From assembly GCA_964399195.1 (NCBI GenBank), contig CAYNPY010000001.1, positions 1 through 64,000 on the forward strand: a stretch of 64,000 bases of DNA. The letters are read 5' to 3'. Below, in pieces: positions 40,089 to 50,594 of this stretch (within the stretch, counting starts at the first letter, position 1; every line of letters starts with the position of its first letter). The notes beneath the pieces were generated by a model, which saw only the letters and a list, made by a program, of their open reading frames with translations, did no database searches and was not told the origin of the DNA. A program made the position numbers and the translations under genes. This DNA comes from CAINDZ01 sp964399195 (GTDB taxonomy: Bacteria > Krumholzibacteriota > Krumholzibacteriia > LZORAL124-64-63).

Positions 40089-41556
40089 CCGCCGTTCCGC
40101 GCTCGGCCAGCCACCCATCCAGCCAGGGGAACGCCGCGGTCAGGGCCGCCGACCGCCCGCAGAGGGCTTCGCGCAGATCTCGTCGGCCGGACGCCCAGAG
40201 CGCCTCCAGCCAGGCGCGCAGTTCGCCCGACGCTTCCGCGGGCGCCAGCGCGATCTCGACGTCGCGCCCCAGCCCCAGGACCAGCGACAGCAGAGCCACC
40301 CCCAGCAGCCCGGCCGGGCCGCCTTCGCCCGCCTCCAGCGCGGCCAGCGCGGCTTCAGGGCGGCCGGTCGCCAGAAGCGCCCTGGCCAGCGGCACGGCCG
40401 CTTCCGGGTGGTCCCGCAGGTGGCGCGCAGCGACGCCGCCGGCGTCCGTTCCGCCGAAACAGACCAGAGCCAGCAGCGCCTCGGGATCGCGCGGGGCATC
40501 GGCGGCCGCGCGGGCGGCCAGCTCCGCCGCGCCCGGGCGGTCGCCGGACCGCGCCGCCAATCGGCACAGGCCCAGCAACGGGCGCGCCGGAACCACGCCG
40601 CCCGCCCCGGCGCCGGCGCCGGCCAGCCGGTCCAGGCATGACCGGTATGCCGCGCGCGCCTCGTCAGTTCGCCCCGCCGCTTCCAGCAGCAGGCCGCGGC
40701 GAAGGTCCACGGCCGGTCCGGACTCCACGCGACGCGCCTGGCGGTCGAGCCAGCCCAGCGCGGCCGCCGGCTGCGCCGACAGCGATTGTGCGATCAGCGC
40801 CGCGAGTTCGCCGCTCCAGGCGCGGCCGGCCAGGCGCGCCCGCGGCGTCCGCTCCAGCGCGCTGCGCGCCGCGTCGACCTCGGCGGCGAACAGTTCGCGG
40901 TCGTCCCAGAAGCGGGCCAGCTCCAGCAGCTTGAACCGGCAGTAGAGATCGTCCGGATCCTCCCGCAGGGCGCGGCGCAGCAATTCCGTGTCGCGCGCCT
41001 TCTTCTGGCGGGCGGCCGCCACCGACCGCACGTAGCCGAGATGATCGACGCCGCCCGGCAGGTGGCGCAGCGCCAGGCGCTCGCGCGCGAGGTACTCCGC
41101 GACGTCGTCGGCGACGTCCTCGTGGATGCGGTGCCGGAAGCGGATCCGCGGCGTGCCCCGGAAGCAGCGCAGCAGGCGCGCCTGCCGCTGGCCGCCGTCG
41201 GGCATCGCGTTGCGCATGACCACGGTTGCGGCGCCGGCGCCCTCGTCGGCCGCCGCCAGCCGCCGCAGCGCGGCCTTCAGCTCCGCGTCCGGGCGCTCGT
41301 CCGCGTCCAGGCAGACCAGCCAGCGGCCGGTCGCGGCGGCCAGCGAGGCGTTGCGCGCCGCGGCGAAGTCGTCGCTCCAGGCGAAGTCCACCACCCGGCC
41401 GCCCGCCGCGCGCACCAGGTCCGGGCCGCCATCGCGCGAGCCGGTGTCCACCACCACCAGTTCGTCCCAGAGGCCGGCGACCGACGCCAGGAATCCGGGC
41501 AGCATGGCGGCCTCGTCGCGCACGATCATGCACAGGCTCAGGTCGATGCGGGACAA
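40069..41556 (-). CDS. Family 2 glycosyltransferase fused to TPR-like region
   Basis: About 495 residues. The N-terminal GT2 domain begins LSLCMIVRDEAAMLPGFLAS and contains LVVVDTGSRDGG and a DXD-like LVCLDADERPD, the layout of the Bacillus SunS/cytoplasmic peptide or lipid glycosyltransferase group. From about residue 215 the protein is helical, with TPR-like LLRRALREDPDDLYCRFKLLELAR, PLLGLCRLAARSGDRPGAAELAARA and ARALLATGRPEAALAALEAG. I chose TTG at 41556 (GAGG upstream); the ATG at 41529 would remove the first strand residues. The acceptor substrate is not indicated. It is divergent from ftsE. Confidence 0.85.
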   Translation of the reverse strand: MSRIDLSLCMIVRDEAAMLPGFLASVAGLWDELVVVDTGSRDGGPDLVRAAGGRVVDFAWSDDFAAARNASLAAATGRWLVCLDADERPDAELKAALRRLAAADEGAGAATVVMRNAMPDGGQRQARLLRCFRGTPRIRFRHRIHEDVADDVAEYLARERLALRHLPGGVDHLGYVRSVAAARQKKARDTELLRRALREDPDDLYCRFKLLELARFWDDRELFAAEVDAARSALERTPRARLAGRAWSGELAALIAQSLSAQPAAALGWLDRQARRVESGPAVDLRRGLLLEAAGRTDEARAAYRSCLDRLAGAGAGAGGVVPARPLLGLCRLAARSGDRPGAAELAARAAADAPRDPEALLALVCFGGTDAGGVAARHLRDHPEAAVPLARALLATGRPEAALAALEAGEGGPAGLLGVALLSLVLGLGRDVEIALAPAEASGELRAWLEALWASGRRDLREALCGRSAALTAAFPWLDGWLAERGTAVSSSLR

Positions 41557-41729
41557 GGAACTACCTCGTGCGGGGGCCTTCGTTCGGGGCGGGCATCGCC
41601 GCGTTCGGGCACGGAACGTGCAATTCCGGGGCCGAATGGGCCGAACCGGGCCCCAACGAGCCCGAACCGCGGAGGCGTCCCCGCCGGGTCGTCCTGCGGC
41701 CGCCGCCACGCCCACGCAGGGGGAGTCGC

Positions 41730-42552
<823 letters not shown>

Positions 42553-42560
<8 letters not shown>

Positions 42561-43437
42561 CCAGGCGCAGTTGCGCTATCTGGCCGCCGAGTCGCTCGCC
42601 GGCTTCCGCCGGCGGAAGCTGACCACCGGTGTCACGATCCTGATCATGGCCTCGGCCCTGCTGGTGCTGGCGGCGCTGACGCTGGTGACTCTGAACCTGG
42701 GAACCGTCCTCGAGAGCGCGCGCGGGGGGCTGGACCTGCGCGTCTACCTGCGCGACGACGTTCCGGCCGAGCAGCTGGCGGCGCTCCGCCCGCGCCTGCT
42801 GGCGATCCCCGGCGTGGACGAGGTTACCTGGATCGACAGCGAGGCGGCCCTGGCCGAGTTCCGCCAGCAGCTGGGCGACGACGCGCCCCTGCTCGAACTC
42901 TTGGACCGCAACCCCCTGCCGTCCTCCTACCACCTCACGTTCACGGCCGGCGCGCGCGATCCCGAATCGGTGCGCGCCATCAGGGACGAGGTGGCGCGCT
43001 GGGCCGAGGTCTCGGAGATCCTCTTCAACCAGGACTGGGTCGACGCGCTGGAACGCTGGACCTTCCGGTTCCAGATGGCCTCGCTGGTGGTGGGCCTGCT
43101 GGTCTTCCTGGCGGCGATCTTCGTCATCTCCAACACGGTCAAGCTGACCATCGCCTCGAGTTCGCGCATCATCCAGATCCAGAAGCTGGTCGGCGCGACC
43201 AACGCCTTCATCCGCACGCCATTCCTCTGCGAGGGCATGATCCAGGGCCTACTGGCCGGCGTCCTGGCGATGACCCTGCTGCTGGTGTGCGGGCGCCTGC
43301 TGGGCGCCAGCCTGGGCGGCATGGTCTTCTTCACCGCGGCGCAGACCGTCGGCTTCGTCGCCTTCTGCGTGCTGCTGGGACTGCTCGGGAGCTGGGCGGC
43401 GATGCGCAAGTACCTGACCCTCAGGAGCGATATCTGA
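42553..43437 (+). CDS. ftsX: Cell-division permease FtsX
   Basis: Membrane partner of FtsE; it passes the ATPase cycle to EnvC in the periplasm. The 294-residue protein has four membrane segments: the first at residues ~30-55 (TILIMASALLVLAALTLVTL), a periplasmic loop with LDLRVYLRDDVPAEQLAAL, then three at ~180-290. The KLVGATNAFIRTPFLCEGMIQGL motif is characteristic of FtsX. Start overlaps ftsE by eight bases and the stop shares one base with the envC ATG, so ftsE-ftsX-envC are translated together. Confidence 0.95.
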
Positions 43438-44663
43438 TGCGTCCCCGCCGCGCCGGAGCGGGAGTCCCGCTCACGTTCGCCCTGGCGGCCGTGGCGCTGC
43501 TGGCCGCGGCGTCGGCGGGCGGGGCGGGCGCGCAGCCCGCACCGGCGCCGTCGGCCGCGCCGGCCGCCCTCTCCCCGGACAACGCGCTGCAGCTCGAGAA
43601 GGTGCGCGCGGAGATCAGGCGCCAGCAGGACCTGATCCGCAGCCTCAACGCGCAGGCCGCCGAGGCGCGCCGCGACAACGACGCGATCTCGCAGGAGATC
43701 GAGGCCACCCAGCGGCTGCTGGGAGGCATGGTCCGCAAGGAGTCGCTGCTCCTGGCCGAGAGCCGCCGCCTGGAGGATGAGCTGGCGCGCCGCGTCGACA
43801 CCTACGACGGCCGGCGCGCGGCTCTGGCGAGCAGCCTGCGCCGGGTCTACCTGCGCGGGCAGCGCAGCGATCTCGAACTGATCCTGACCGCCCGCAGCTT
43901 CTCGGGCCTGATGGCGTCCGTGCGCCTCGAGCGCACGCTGGCCCGGCTGAACGCGGGCCTGGTCGAGCGCACCCGCGACGAGGGGCAGGCCGTGGTGCGC
44001 GAGCGCCGCGACCTGGAAGCGGCGCTGAGCGAGATCCGCCAGACCCGCGAGGAGAATTCGCAGCAGAACCAGCGACTGCAGGGGCTGCAGGCCGAGCAGG
44101 TGGCGGCGTTGCGCCAGCTCGACGACCGCCGCCGGGGCGTCAACAACCGCCTGCTCGAACTGTCGCTCAACGAGCAGAAGCTCAACCACGTGCTGGACGA
44201 CCTCGAGGACCGCCGCCGGCAGTCGCCGCCGCCTGTGCTCTCGGGCCAGACCGAGCCGCTGGCGCAGCTGGCTGGCCGCCTCGAGTGGCCCGTGCGGGGC
44301 GAGGTACTGCGTGCGTTCGGGCGCTCGGTCCATCCCCGGTTCAAGACCGTGACGCTGAACAACGGCATCAACATCAGCGCCGCGCCGGGGGCGCCCGTGG
44401 CGGCCGTCGGCGCCGGCCGCGTCGAGTTCAGCGACCATTTGCCCGGCTTCGGCCGATGCGTTATCCTGGACCACGGCGAGGGTTACTACACGCTCTACGC
44501 CTACCTGGACGGGGTCTTCGTCCCGCGCGGCGCCGAGGTGGCCCAGGGACAGGTGATCGCCGAGGTCGGCGGACCCGGCGGCGGCGACCCGTCCCAGCTC
44601 TACTTCGAGGTCCGGCACGGCCGCACGCCGCTGGATCCCGCCGACTGGCTGCGCTCCCGCTGA
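43437..44663 (+). CDS. envC: EnvC-like murein hydrolase activator (degenerate M23/LytM domain)
   Basis: A 408-residue periplasmic protein: signal peptide (~1-32), long coiled coil (residues ~50-270, Arg/Glu/Gln-rich) and a C-terminal LytM domain. The domain has lost the M23 zinc site: NNGINI replaces the HxGxDI metal motif, YTLYAYL replaces YAHL, and LYFEVR replaces LHFEVR. EnvC of E. coli is likewise inactive and works by activating AmiA/B amidases through FtsEX. The gene directly follows ftsX with a one-base overlap, supporting the same role. Confidence 0.93.
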   Translation: MRPRRAGAGVPLTFALAAVALLAAASAGGAGAQPAPAPSAAPAALSPDNALQLEKVRAEIRRQQDLIRSLNAQAAEARRDNDAISQEIEATQRLLGGMVRKESLLLAESRRLEDELARRVDTYDGRRAALASSLRRVYLRGQRSDLELILTARSFSGLMASVRLERTLARLNAGLVERTRDEGQAVVRERRDLEAALSEIRQTREENSQQNQRLQGLQAEQVAALRQLDDRRRGVNNRLLELSLNEQKLNHVLDDLEDRRRQSPPPVLSGQTEPLAQLAGRLEWPVRGEVLRAFGRSVHPRFKTVTLNNGINISAAPGAPVAAVGAGRVEFSDHLPGFGRCVILDHGEGYYTLYAYLDGVFVPRGAEVAQGQVIAEVGGPGGGDPSQLYFEVRHGRTPLDPADWLRSR

Positions 44664-44740
44664 GCGGCTCCGGCGCGGGTCGGCGCCGGCCGGCCGCGCC
44701 GCCGGCGGGCCGGCCCGGCCGCCGCCTGACGGGAGCCCGC

Positions 44741-45910
44741 GTGCCGATCTCTCCGTTCATCGCCCGCGACGCGATGCTGGCCCGTCTGGTGCGCCTGCGC
44801 GACCGCGACCGCCTGGCCCAGCCGCTGCTGCTGGTGGGCCCGGAGGGCTCGGGCAAGGAGGGCACCGCGCTCGAGTTCGCGCGCCTGCTCAACTGCCGCG
44901 GCCCGCAGGCATGCCGGGACGGCGCGCCCTGCGAGAGCTGCGCGAAGGCCGCCAGCTTCCAGCACCCGGACATCCGCCTGATCGCGCCGGCGCCGGCGGC
45001 CGTGACCGAGACCGAGGCGCGGGCGCTGCTGGAGCAGAAACTCGCCGAACCCTTCGCGCGCTCGCCCGAGGCCGCGACCTCGCAGGTCAACATCGGCGAC
45101 CCCGAGAATCCCGGGCCCCTGAGCGTGCGCTCGCTGATCCGCTTCACCCGCGTGCGCGCGTTCCAGGGCGCCTGGAAGGTGGCGATCGTCGTCGACGCCC
45201 ACCGTCTGGGCACGGCGGCGGCCAACGCCTTCCTCAAGACCCTCGAGGAACCGCCGGCCGGCACCGTCATCATGCTCACCAGCCCCGGCACCGAGGGGAT
45301 GTTGCCGACCATCCTTTCGCGCTGCCAGAAGCTGCGCTTCGAGCCGTGGCCGGAGACCGAGCTGGCGGCGCGCCTGGCCGCCCTCGGCGACGTCGACGCG
45401 CAGGCGGCGCGCTGGGCGGCCCGCCTGGCGCAAGGCAACGCGCGGCTCGCCTGGGATCTGCTGCAGCCGGAATCCCGGGCGCTGGCCGAGTGGGCGGGCC
45501 TGTTGTTCGCCTGGATCGCGGACGGCGCCCGCGGGCAGGCCGCCATCGCCGCCGACGAATTGCACCGCGGCGCCTGGTCGCACGCGCTGGCGTCCCCGCC
45601 CGCCGCCCGCGGCGCGGCCGGCGAACAGGGCGCCTCCGAGCGCCGCGCCCGCGCCATCCGCTTGTGCGAACTGCTGAACCTCCACTACAGTGACGCTCTG
45701 GCCTGCCGCGAGGCCGGCGACGGCTGGCAGCCGAGGTTTCCGGCCGCCGCCGCCACGGTCAGGCGGGTCGCCGCGGCGCAGTCGACCGCGGCGCTGCTGG
45801 CGGACATGGCGCGGATCGACGCCGCCGCCGGCGAGATCGACCGCAACCTCAACCTCGGTCTGGTGATGGCGGTGCTGTTCGAGGGGCTGCAGGACCATGA
45901 ACGACGGTAA
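44741..45910 (+). CDS. holB: DNA polymerase III delta-prime subunit
   Basis: Clamp-loader subunit of the replicase, AAA+ fold, 389 residues. P-loop VGPEGSGKEGTALEFARLLN is followed by a cysteine cluster (LNCRGPQACRDGAPCESCAKA), as in zinc-binding clamp-loader subunits. Further hallmarks are HRLGTAAANAFLKTLEEPPAGTV and the LSRCQKLRF (SRC) motif with the arginine finger. A C-terminal helical domain follows. Start GTG at 44741 after GGGAG. It overlaps ricT by 14 bases, the order seen in Bacillus (holB-ricT). Confidence 0.93.
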   Translation: MPISPFIARDAMLARLVRLRDRDRLAQPLLLVGPEGSGKEGTALEFARLLNCRGPQACRDGAPCESCAKAASFQHPDIRLIAPAPAAVTETEARALLEQKLAEPFARSPEAATSQVNIGDPENPGPLSVRSLIRFTRVRAFQGAWKVAIVVDAHRLGTAAANAFLKTLEEPPAGTVIMLTSPGTEGMLPTILSRCQKLRFEPWPETELAARLAALGDVDAQAARWAARLAQGNARLAWDLLQPESRALAEWAGLLFAWIADGARGQAAIAADELHRGAWSHALASPPAARGAAGEQGASERRARAIRLCELLNLHYSDALACREAGDGWQPRFPAAAATVRRVAAAQSTAALLADMARIDAAAGEIDRNLNLGLVMAVLFEGLQDHERR

Positions 45911-46829
45911 CCGGCCGGCCGGACCCGCCAGCGCGGCGGCCGCCGCGCCGCCGCCGCCGGCCGACGGCGAACCCCTGGTGCTGCTGCGCTTCAAGGGGCG
46001 CCGAAAAGGCTACTACCACAACCGCCGGGGCGTGCCGCTGCGGGTCGGCGACCACTGTCTGGTCGAGGCGGACCGCGGCCGCGATCTTGGACGCGTCGTG
46101 TACATCGGCCCCGGCAGGCCGGAATGGTGGGCGGTCGCCCGGCGCCAGGGCGTCCTGCAGAAGGCGGCCGCGGAGGACCTGACGCGACTGACGGCGACGC
46201 GCGCCGAAGAGGACGCGATGTGGTCCGTCTGCGCCGATCGCATCCGCCGGCGCGGCCTGGACATGAACCTGGTGACGGTCGAGCGCCAGCACGACGGCCG
46301 CAAGATCACCTTCTACTTCACGTCCGACGGACGCGTCGATTTCCGGGAGCTGGTGCGCGACCTGGCGGCCGTCTACCGCGCGCGGATCGAGTTGCGCCAG
46401 ATCGGCGTGCGCGACGAGACGCGGCTGCAGGGCGGCCTGGCGATGTGCGGCCGCGAGTACTGCTGCTCCGGCTTCCTCCACGAATTCGTGCCGGTCACGC
46501 TGAAGATGGCCAAGACGCAGCAACTGCCGCTGAACCCGGCCAAGCTGTCCGGCCCCTGCGGCCGGCTGCGCTGCTGCCTGGCCTACGAGGACTCCCAGTA
46601 CCGCGAGGCGCGGCAGCGCCTGCCGCGGACCGGAACGCTCGTGCAGACGCCCGACGGCCCGGCTACGGTGCGGCAGGTGGACCTGCTGCGCGAAGCGGTG
46701 ACCGTCGACGGGCGCGAGCCCGGCAGCCTGGCCGAGTGGCCGGCCGATCGCCTGCGCTGGGGCGAGTCCGCGTCCGGCGCGGCCCCGGGTGCGGGCGGTT
46801 GCCCAGGCTGCGGCGGGGGCCGGCGGTGA
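45897..46829 (+). CDS. ricT: PSP1-domain protein, RicT/YaaT-like
   Basis: A 310-residue protein with the PSP1 domain. In Bacillus, RicT joins RicA and RicF in an Fe-S-bearing complex that affects RNase Y-dependent mRNA maturation and phosphorelay. Conserved cysteine clusters are seen at LAMCGREYCCSGFLHEF and LSGPCGRLRCCLAYEDS. The fold begins near residue 27 (LVLLRFKGRRKGYYHN) after a low-complexity Ala/Pro leader. It lies between holB and tatD with overlaps of 14 and 4 bases. RicA and RicF are not recognised nearby, so partners may differ here. Confidence 0.9.
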   Translation: MNDGNRPAGPASAAAAAPPPPADGEPLVLLRFKGRRKGYYHNRRGVPLRVGDHCLVEADRGRDLGRVVYIGPGRPEWWAVARRQGVLQKAAAEDLTRLTATRAEEDAMWSVCADRIRRRGLDMNLVTVERQHDGRKITFYFTSDGRVDFRELVRDLAAVYRARIELRQIGVRDETRLQGGLAMCGREYCCSGFLHEFVPVTLKMAKTQQLPLNPAKLSGPCGRLRCCLAYEDSQYREARQRLPRTGTLVQTPDGPATVRQVDLLREAVTVDGREPGSLAEWPADRLRWGESASGAAPGAGGCPGCGGGRR

Positions 46830-47632
46830 TCGACAGCCACGTCCACCTCGACCGCAGCGAGTTCGCGGGCGCCGGGCTGGCGGCCGCCGAGCGCGCGCGC
46901 GCGGTCGGGGTCACCGGGTTCCTGAACATCGGGTACGATCCTGACTCCAGCCGCGCCTCGGTGGCGCTGGCGAACGAGTCGCCGGACATCTGGGCCTCGG
47001 TCGGCGTGCACCCGCACGACGCGCTGCTCCTGGCGGACGGGGACGGCCGCCTGCACGACGCCGGCAGGCGGGTGCTGGCGGAGCTGGGACGGCTGGCGGC
47101 CGATCCGCGCGTGGTGGCGATCGGCGAGATCGGCCTGGACTTCTACCGCGACCTCTCGCCGCGGCCGGCCCAGTTCGCGGCCCTGGCTGCCCAACTGGAA
47201 CTGGCCGCGGCCGCCGGCAAGCCGGCCGTGTTCCACGTCCGCGACGCCTGGCCAGATCTGATGTCGTTCCTGGACGCCCGCGGCCTGCCGCCGCGCGGCG
47301 GCGTGCTGCACGCCTTCAGCGGCGACGAAGCGGCCCTCGACTGGGCGCTCGAACGCGGGCTGCGCCTGGGGATCGGCGGCGTGGTCACCTACCGGCAGTC
47401 GACCCTGCCGGCGATGGTCGCGCGCGCGGGCCCGGACCACCTGCTGCTGGAGACCGACGCGCCCTGGCTGCCGCCGGTGCCGCACCGGGGCGAACGGAAC
47501 GAACCGGCCCGGCTGCCCCTGGTGCTTGACAAGGTGGCCGCGATCTTGCAAATGGATCCCGGCGAGGTGGAGCGCAGGACCGACGCCGGCTTCGCCGCGC
47601 TGTTCCTCGGGCCCGCGGGCGGTGCGCCTTGA
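46826..47632 (+). CDS. tatD: TatD-family metal-dependent hydrolase/DNase
   Basis: A 268-residue amidohydrolase-fold nuclease, cytoplasmic. Metal-site motifs are in order: IDSHVHLDRSEF, GEIGLDFYRD, VFHVRDAWP, LHAFSGDEAA and LLETDAPWLPP. The family includes 3'-5' DNases involved in oxidative damage repair and D-aminoacyl-tRNA or RNA processing activities; which applies here is unknown. The start is GTG at 46826 overlapping the ricT stop; the stop overlaps the rsmA TTG start by four bases. Confidence 0.94.
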   Translation: MIDSHVHLDRSEFAGAGLAAAERARAVGVTGFLNIGYDPDSSRASVALANESPDIWASVGVHPHDALLLADGDGRLHDAGRRVLAELGRLAADPRVVAIGEIGLDFYRDLSPRPAQFAALAAQLELAAAAGKPAVFHVRDAWPDLMSFLDARGLPPRGGVLHAFSGDEAALDWALERGLRLGIGGVVTYRQSTLPAMVARAGPDHLLLETDAPWLPPVPHRGERNEPARLPLVLDKVAAILQMDPGEVERRTDAGFAALFLGPAGGAP

Positions 47633-48468
47633 CCCGCAGCCAGCAGGAGCTCCTGCGGCAATACGGCATCCGGCCGGTCAAGCGGCGGGGCCAGAACTTC
47701 CTGCTGGACGGCAACCTGGCGCGCGCCATCGCCGCCGACGCGCTGGCGCTGGGCGACGAGGTCCTGGAGCTGGGGGCCGGCGGGGGGGCGCTGACCGTGC
47801 ACCTGCTCGAAGGCGCGCGCTCCGTGGCCTGCGTCGAGGTGGACCGCGGCTTGTACGCGGTGCTGCAGGGGGAGTTCGGGGGCCGCCCGGGCTTCCAGGC
47901 GATCCTCGGCGACTTGACCCGGCTGGACTGGGACGGAGCCTTGGCCGCGGCCGGGGCGCGACCTGTGATCGCGGGCAATCTGCCGTACGTGCTGACCAGC
48001 CTGGTCCTGTTCAAGGCCGCCGAGCTGCGCGCGCGCATCGCCGGCGCCGTGTTCATGATCCAGAAGGAGGTCGCCGAGCGGCTGGTCGCCGCGCCGGGCG
48101 GCCGCGATTATGGCGTGCTGGCGGTCGTGCTCGGTTCCGTGTTTGCGATCCGCCAGGTGCGCACGGTGCCGGCGGACGTGTTCTGGCCGCGGCCGCAGGT
48201 GAGCTCGGCGGTGGTCAGCCTGACCCCGGCCGGGGACATGCCCGACGCCGAGTTCGCCTGGTTTCGCGAGGTGGTCAAGCGCCTGTTCGCCCAGCGGCGC
48301 AAGCAGCTGACATCTGGGCTGCGGGGGCAGTTCGGGCTGTCGCCCGAGGCGGCGGACGAGCTGGCGGCGGCCGCCGGGCTGGACCCCGGCGCGCGGCCGG
48401 AGCAGATCGCGCCGGAGGGCTACCGGCGCCTGGCCCGCCTCCTGGGGCCGAAGGATGGGGACGGATGA
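47629..48468 (+). CDS. rsmA: 16S rRNA dimethyladenosine transferase
   Basis: S-adenosylmethionine-dependent dimethylation of the two adjacent adenines near the 3' end of 16S rRNA (KsgA). 279 residues. Motifs: RRGQNFLLDGNLARAI (rRNA adenine methylase N-motif), LELGAGGGALTVHLLE (SAM-binding motif I), and IAGNLPYVLTSLVLF (catalytic NLPY). The start is TTG at 47629, forced by overlap with tatD. The next gene overlaps by ATGA. The tatD-rsmA neighbourhood is also found in Bacillus. Confidence 0.95.
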   Translation: MTRSQQELLRQYGIRPVKRRGQNFLLDGNLARAIAADALALGDEVLELGAGGGALTVHLLEGARSVACVEVDRGLYAVLQGEFGGRPGFQAILGDLTRLDWDGALAAAGARPVIAGNLPYVLTSLVLFKAAELRARIAGAVFMIQKEVAERLVAAPGGRDYGVLAVVLGSVFAIRQVRTVPADVFWPRPQVSSAVVSLTPAGDMPDAEFAWFREVVKRLFAQRRKQLTSGLRGQFGLSPEAADELAAAAGLDPGARPEQIAPEGYRRLARLLGPKDGDG

Positions 48469-50594
48469 CCGGATCCCGGCAGCCTGCACGTCGCCTTGGC
48501 GCCGCCTGCGCGGTTGCGCTGCTGTTGGGGGTGTGCCTGACGGCGGCGGCGCCGCAGGTCCGGGCGCAGTCCGCGGGCGGGGATGACGGCGAGTCCGGGC
48601 AGCAACAGTCGCCACCGCCCGGCGGCGCCCTGCGCGCGGCGCGCGAGAAGGCCGCCGCCGCGCTCGCGGCGGGCGACTCGCTCGCGGCGGCGTCCTGGGA
48701 CTCCGTGGCCGCCGCCGAGGAGGCCGCGATTCCCGAGGTTCCGGGCCGGTTCCTGCAGGGGCTGACCTTCTCGCCGGTGGCCGGCGTGCGCGCGAACGTC
48801 CGCCAGTACACGTACTACTCCGACTGGACGACAACGGCGAGATTCGCCGGCGCCGCCTCGGCCAACCAGGCGCTCAACTGGAGCTGGGAGGAGTACCGCA
48901 AGCAGGACAAGACGGTCGAGAACCGCAAAGGCTCGCTCGACTACAATTTCGGCCGGCAGTTGCCGCTGGTGACCGTCATCAACGGCAACTGGAACTGGAG
49001 CGAGGACCGCACGACCAACACCGCCGGCTTCGCCAACCTGCTGAAGGTCGACAACAAGACCGTCAACCTCAACGCGACGCAGCAGAAGTTCACCGCGCTG
49101 GGATTGGTGAATTCCGTGCGCGTGGGCGGCAATTTCACCGACCAGGCCAGCCTGAACCAGGAACAGCGCAACGACTTCAGCGAGGGCACGGCGGGCGCCA
49201 ACGCGCAGAGCGGGTGGCGGGCGCTGCCGGGAGTCACGGTGGTGGGGCGCCTGGCGGGGACCGCCACGGGCGGCACGCGGCTGTTGGCCGGTCTGTCGAG
49301 TCCCTCGTCGGCCTCGGGCGACAGCCTCGGCATGGGCGTCTACGTGCAGCGCGGCCTGGGGACGGCCTTCTTCGAGGTGACGCGCAGCAACTTCGAGAAG
49401 AAGTACCTGGAGTTCCGGCGCAACGCGAACGGCCTGATCGACACCGTGGGCGTGCCGGAAGCCGAAAAGGTCGTGAGCGAGCTGGAGACGCGCGACGCGG
49501 TGGCGATGAAGCTGGACTACAAGCTGGCTTACGGCGGCCTCAAGTCGGAGTTCACCGGCACGCACCTGACGGACGACCTCCAGCTGGCCACCGGCCTGGC
49601 GGGGCTGAAGCAGCGGGCCTCGGACGAGGCCAACCTCAAGGTGGGCTTCAAGGCCGGGCGCGACTCGGTGTCCGTCGCCTGGAAGTACGGCCTGAAGTGG
49701 GACGATCAGCGCATCAGGGCCGCCACCGTGAGCCGCGGCCGGCAGTACGTGCAGGAGCGCGACCTGGTGCTGAACTGGAAGCGCACCCTGTTCACCGCGA
49801 CGCGGCTGGACCTGCAGTACCACGAGGGCCTCACCCAGGACATCGCCGAGGGCGGCTTCAACGCGAACGACAAGGACCGCCTGACGCGGGACTTCTCCAG
49901 CCGGCTGGAGCGCGGCTGGCGCGACCGCTTCCGCACCTCGATGGTCTTCAGCTGGCGGCAGACGCAGGACCTGTCCATCCGCGGCGCGAGCTCCTCCAAC
50001 AACAACGTGAAGGACTCCTACGAGCTGACGCCCGGCTTCACCTGGAAGATCTCGCCGCTGATCGACCTGGACCAGAGCTACCGCCTCTACATCCAGTACA
50101 CGGACTACGTGTATTCCTATCTCGCGGCCGTCACGCGCAAGGACGACTACAACAAGCGCGGCGACCTCGTGACCAAGGTCACCTGCCGTCCCAGCAAGCG
50201 GCTGACGGTCACGATCCGCCACGACTGGAACCGGCGCTTCAACGCCACCAAGTCCAGCGAGGACGCCGCGGGCCGCTCGCTCTACCAGCGCGACCTGGAG
50301 CAGGACATCTCGCGGATCGACCTGGACCTGGCCTACGTGGCGGCGCCCGGCATCACGCTCGAGGCGGGCACCTACCGCACGCGGGACGAGAAGACGGCCA
50401 GGGGCAGCTCGGTGACGACGCGGACCGATTCGGGCGAGATGGTCGTGGGCGGCCGCGTCGACCGGAAGCTGGGCCGGCAGCAGCGCGTCCAGGTGTCGGC
50501 GATGGTCAAGAAGATCAACGCCTACGGCCCGAGCGTGACCGCCAGCAGCTCCGATTTCTGGGAGGCCGACGCATGGCTCAAGTGGACGTTCTGA
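48465..50594 (+). CDS. Outer-membrane beta-barrel protein, unknown
   Basis: A 709-residue secreted protein: signal peptide (CAVALLLGVCLTAAAPQVRAQ), an Ala-rich linker, then from about residue 105 a long run of alternating amphipathic strands typical of an outer-membrane beta-barrel (e.g. VTVINGNWNWSEDRTTNT, NSVRVGGNFTDQASLNQEQ, WRDRFRTSMVFSWRQTQ). It ends in Trp-Thr-Phe, the aromatic C-terminus recognised by BAM. The strand count looks like more than 20. It starts inside the rsmA stop and overlaps the following lipoprotein gene, so it is in the same operon. No family name can be given. Confidence 0.75.
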   Translation: MTGSRQPARRLGAACAVALLLGVCLTAAAPQVRAQSAGGDDGESGQQQSPPPGGALRAAREKAAAALAAGDSLAAASWDSVAAAEEAAIPEVPGRFLQGLTFSPVAGVRANVRQYTYYSDWTTTARFAGAASANQALNWSWEEYRKQDKTVENRKGSLDYNFGRQLPLVTVINGNWNWSEDRTTNTAGFANLLKVDNKTVNLNATQQKFTALGLVNSVRVGGNFTDQASLNQEQRNDFSEGTAGANAQSGWRALPGVTVVGRLAGTATGGTRLLAGLSSPSSASGDSLGMGVYVQRGLGTAFFEVTRSNFEKKYLEFRRNANGLIDTVGVPEAEKVVSELETRDAVAMKLDYKLAYGGLKSEFTGTHLTDDLQLATGLAGLKQRASDEANLKVGFKAGRDSVSVAWKYGLKWDDQRIRAATVSRGRQYVQERDLVLNWKRTLFTATRLDLQYHEGLTQDIAEGGFNANDKDRLTRDFSSRLERGWRDRFRTSMVFSWRQTQDLSIRGASSSNNNVKDSYELTPGFTWKISPLIDLDQSYRLYIQYTDYVYSYLAAVTRKDDYNKRGDLVTKVTCRPSKRLTVTIRHDWNRRFNATKSSEDAAGRSLYQRDLEQDISRIDLDLAYVAAPGITLEAGTYRTRDEKTARGSSVTTRTDSGEMVVGGRVDRKLGRQQRVQVSAMVKKINAYGPSVTASSSDFWEADAWLKWTF

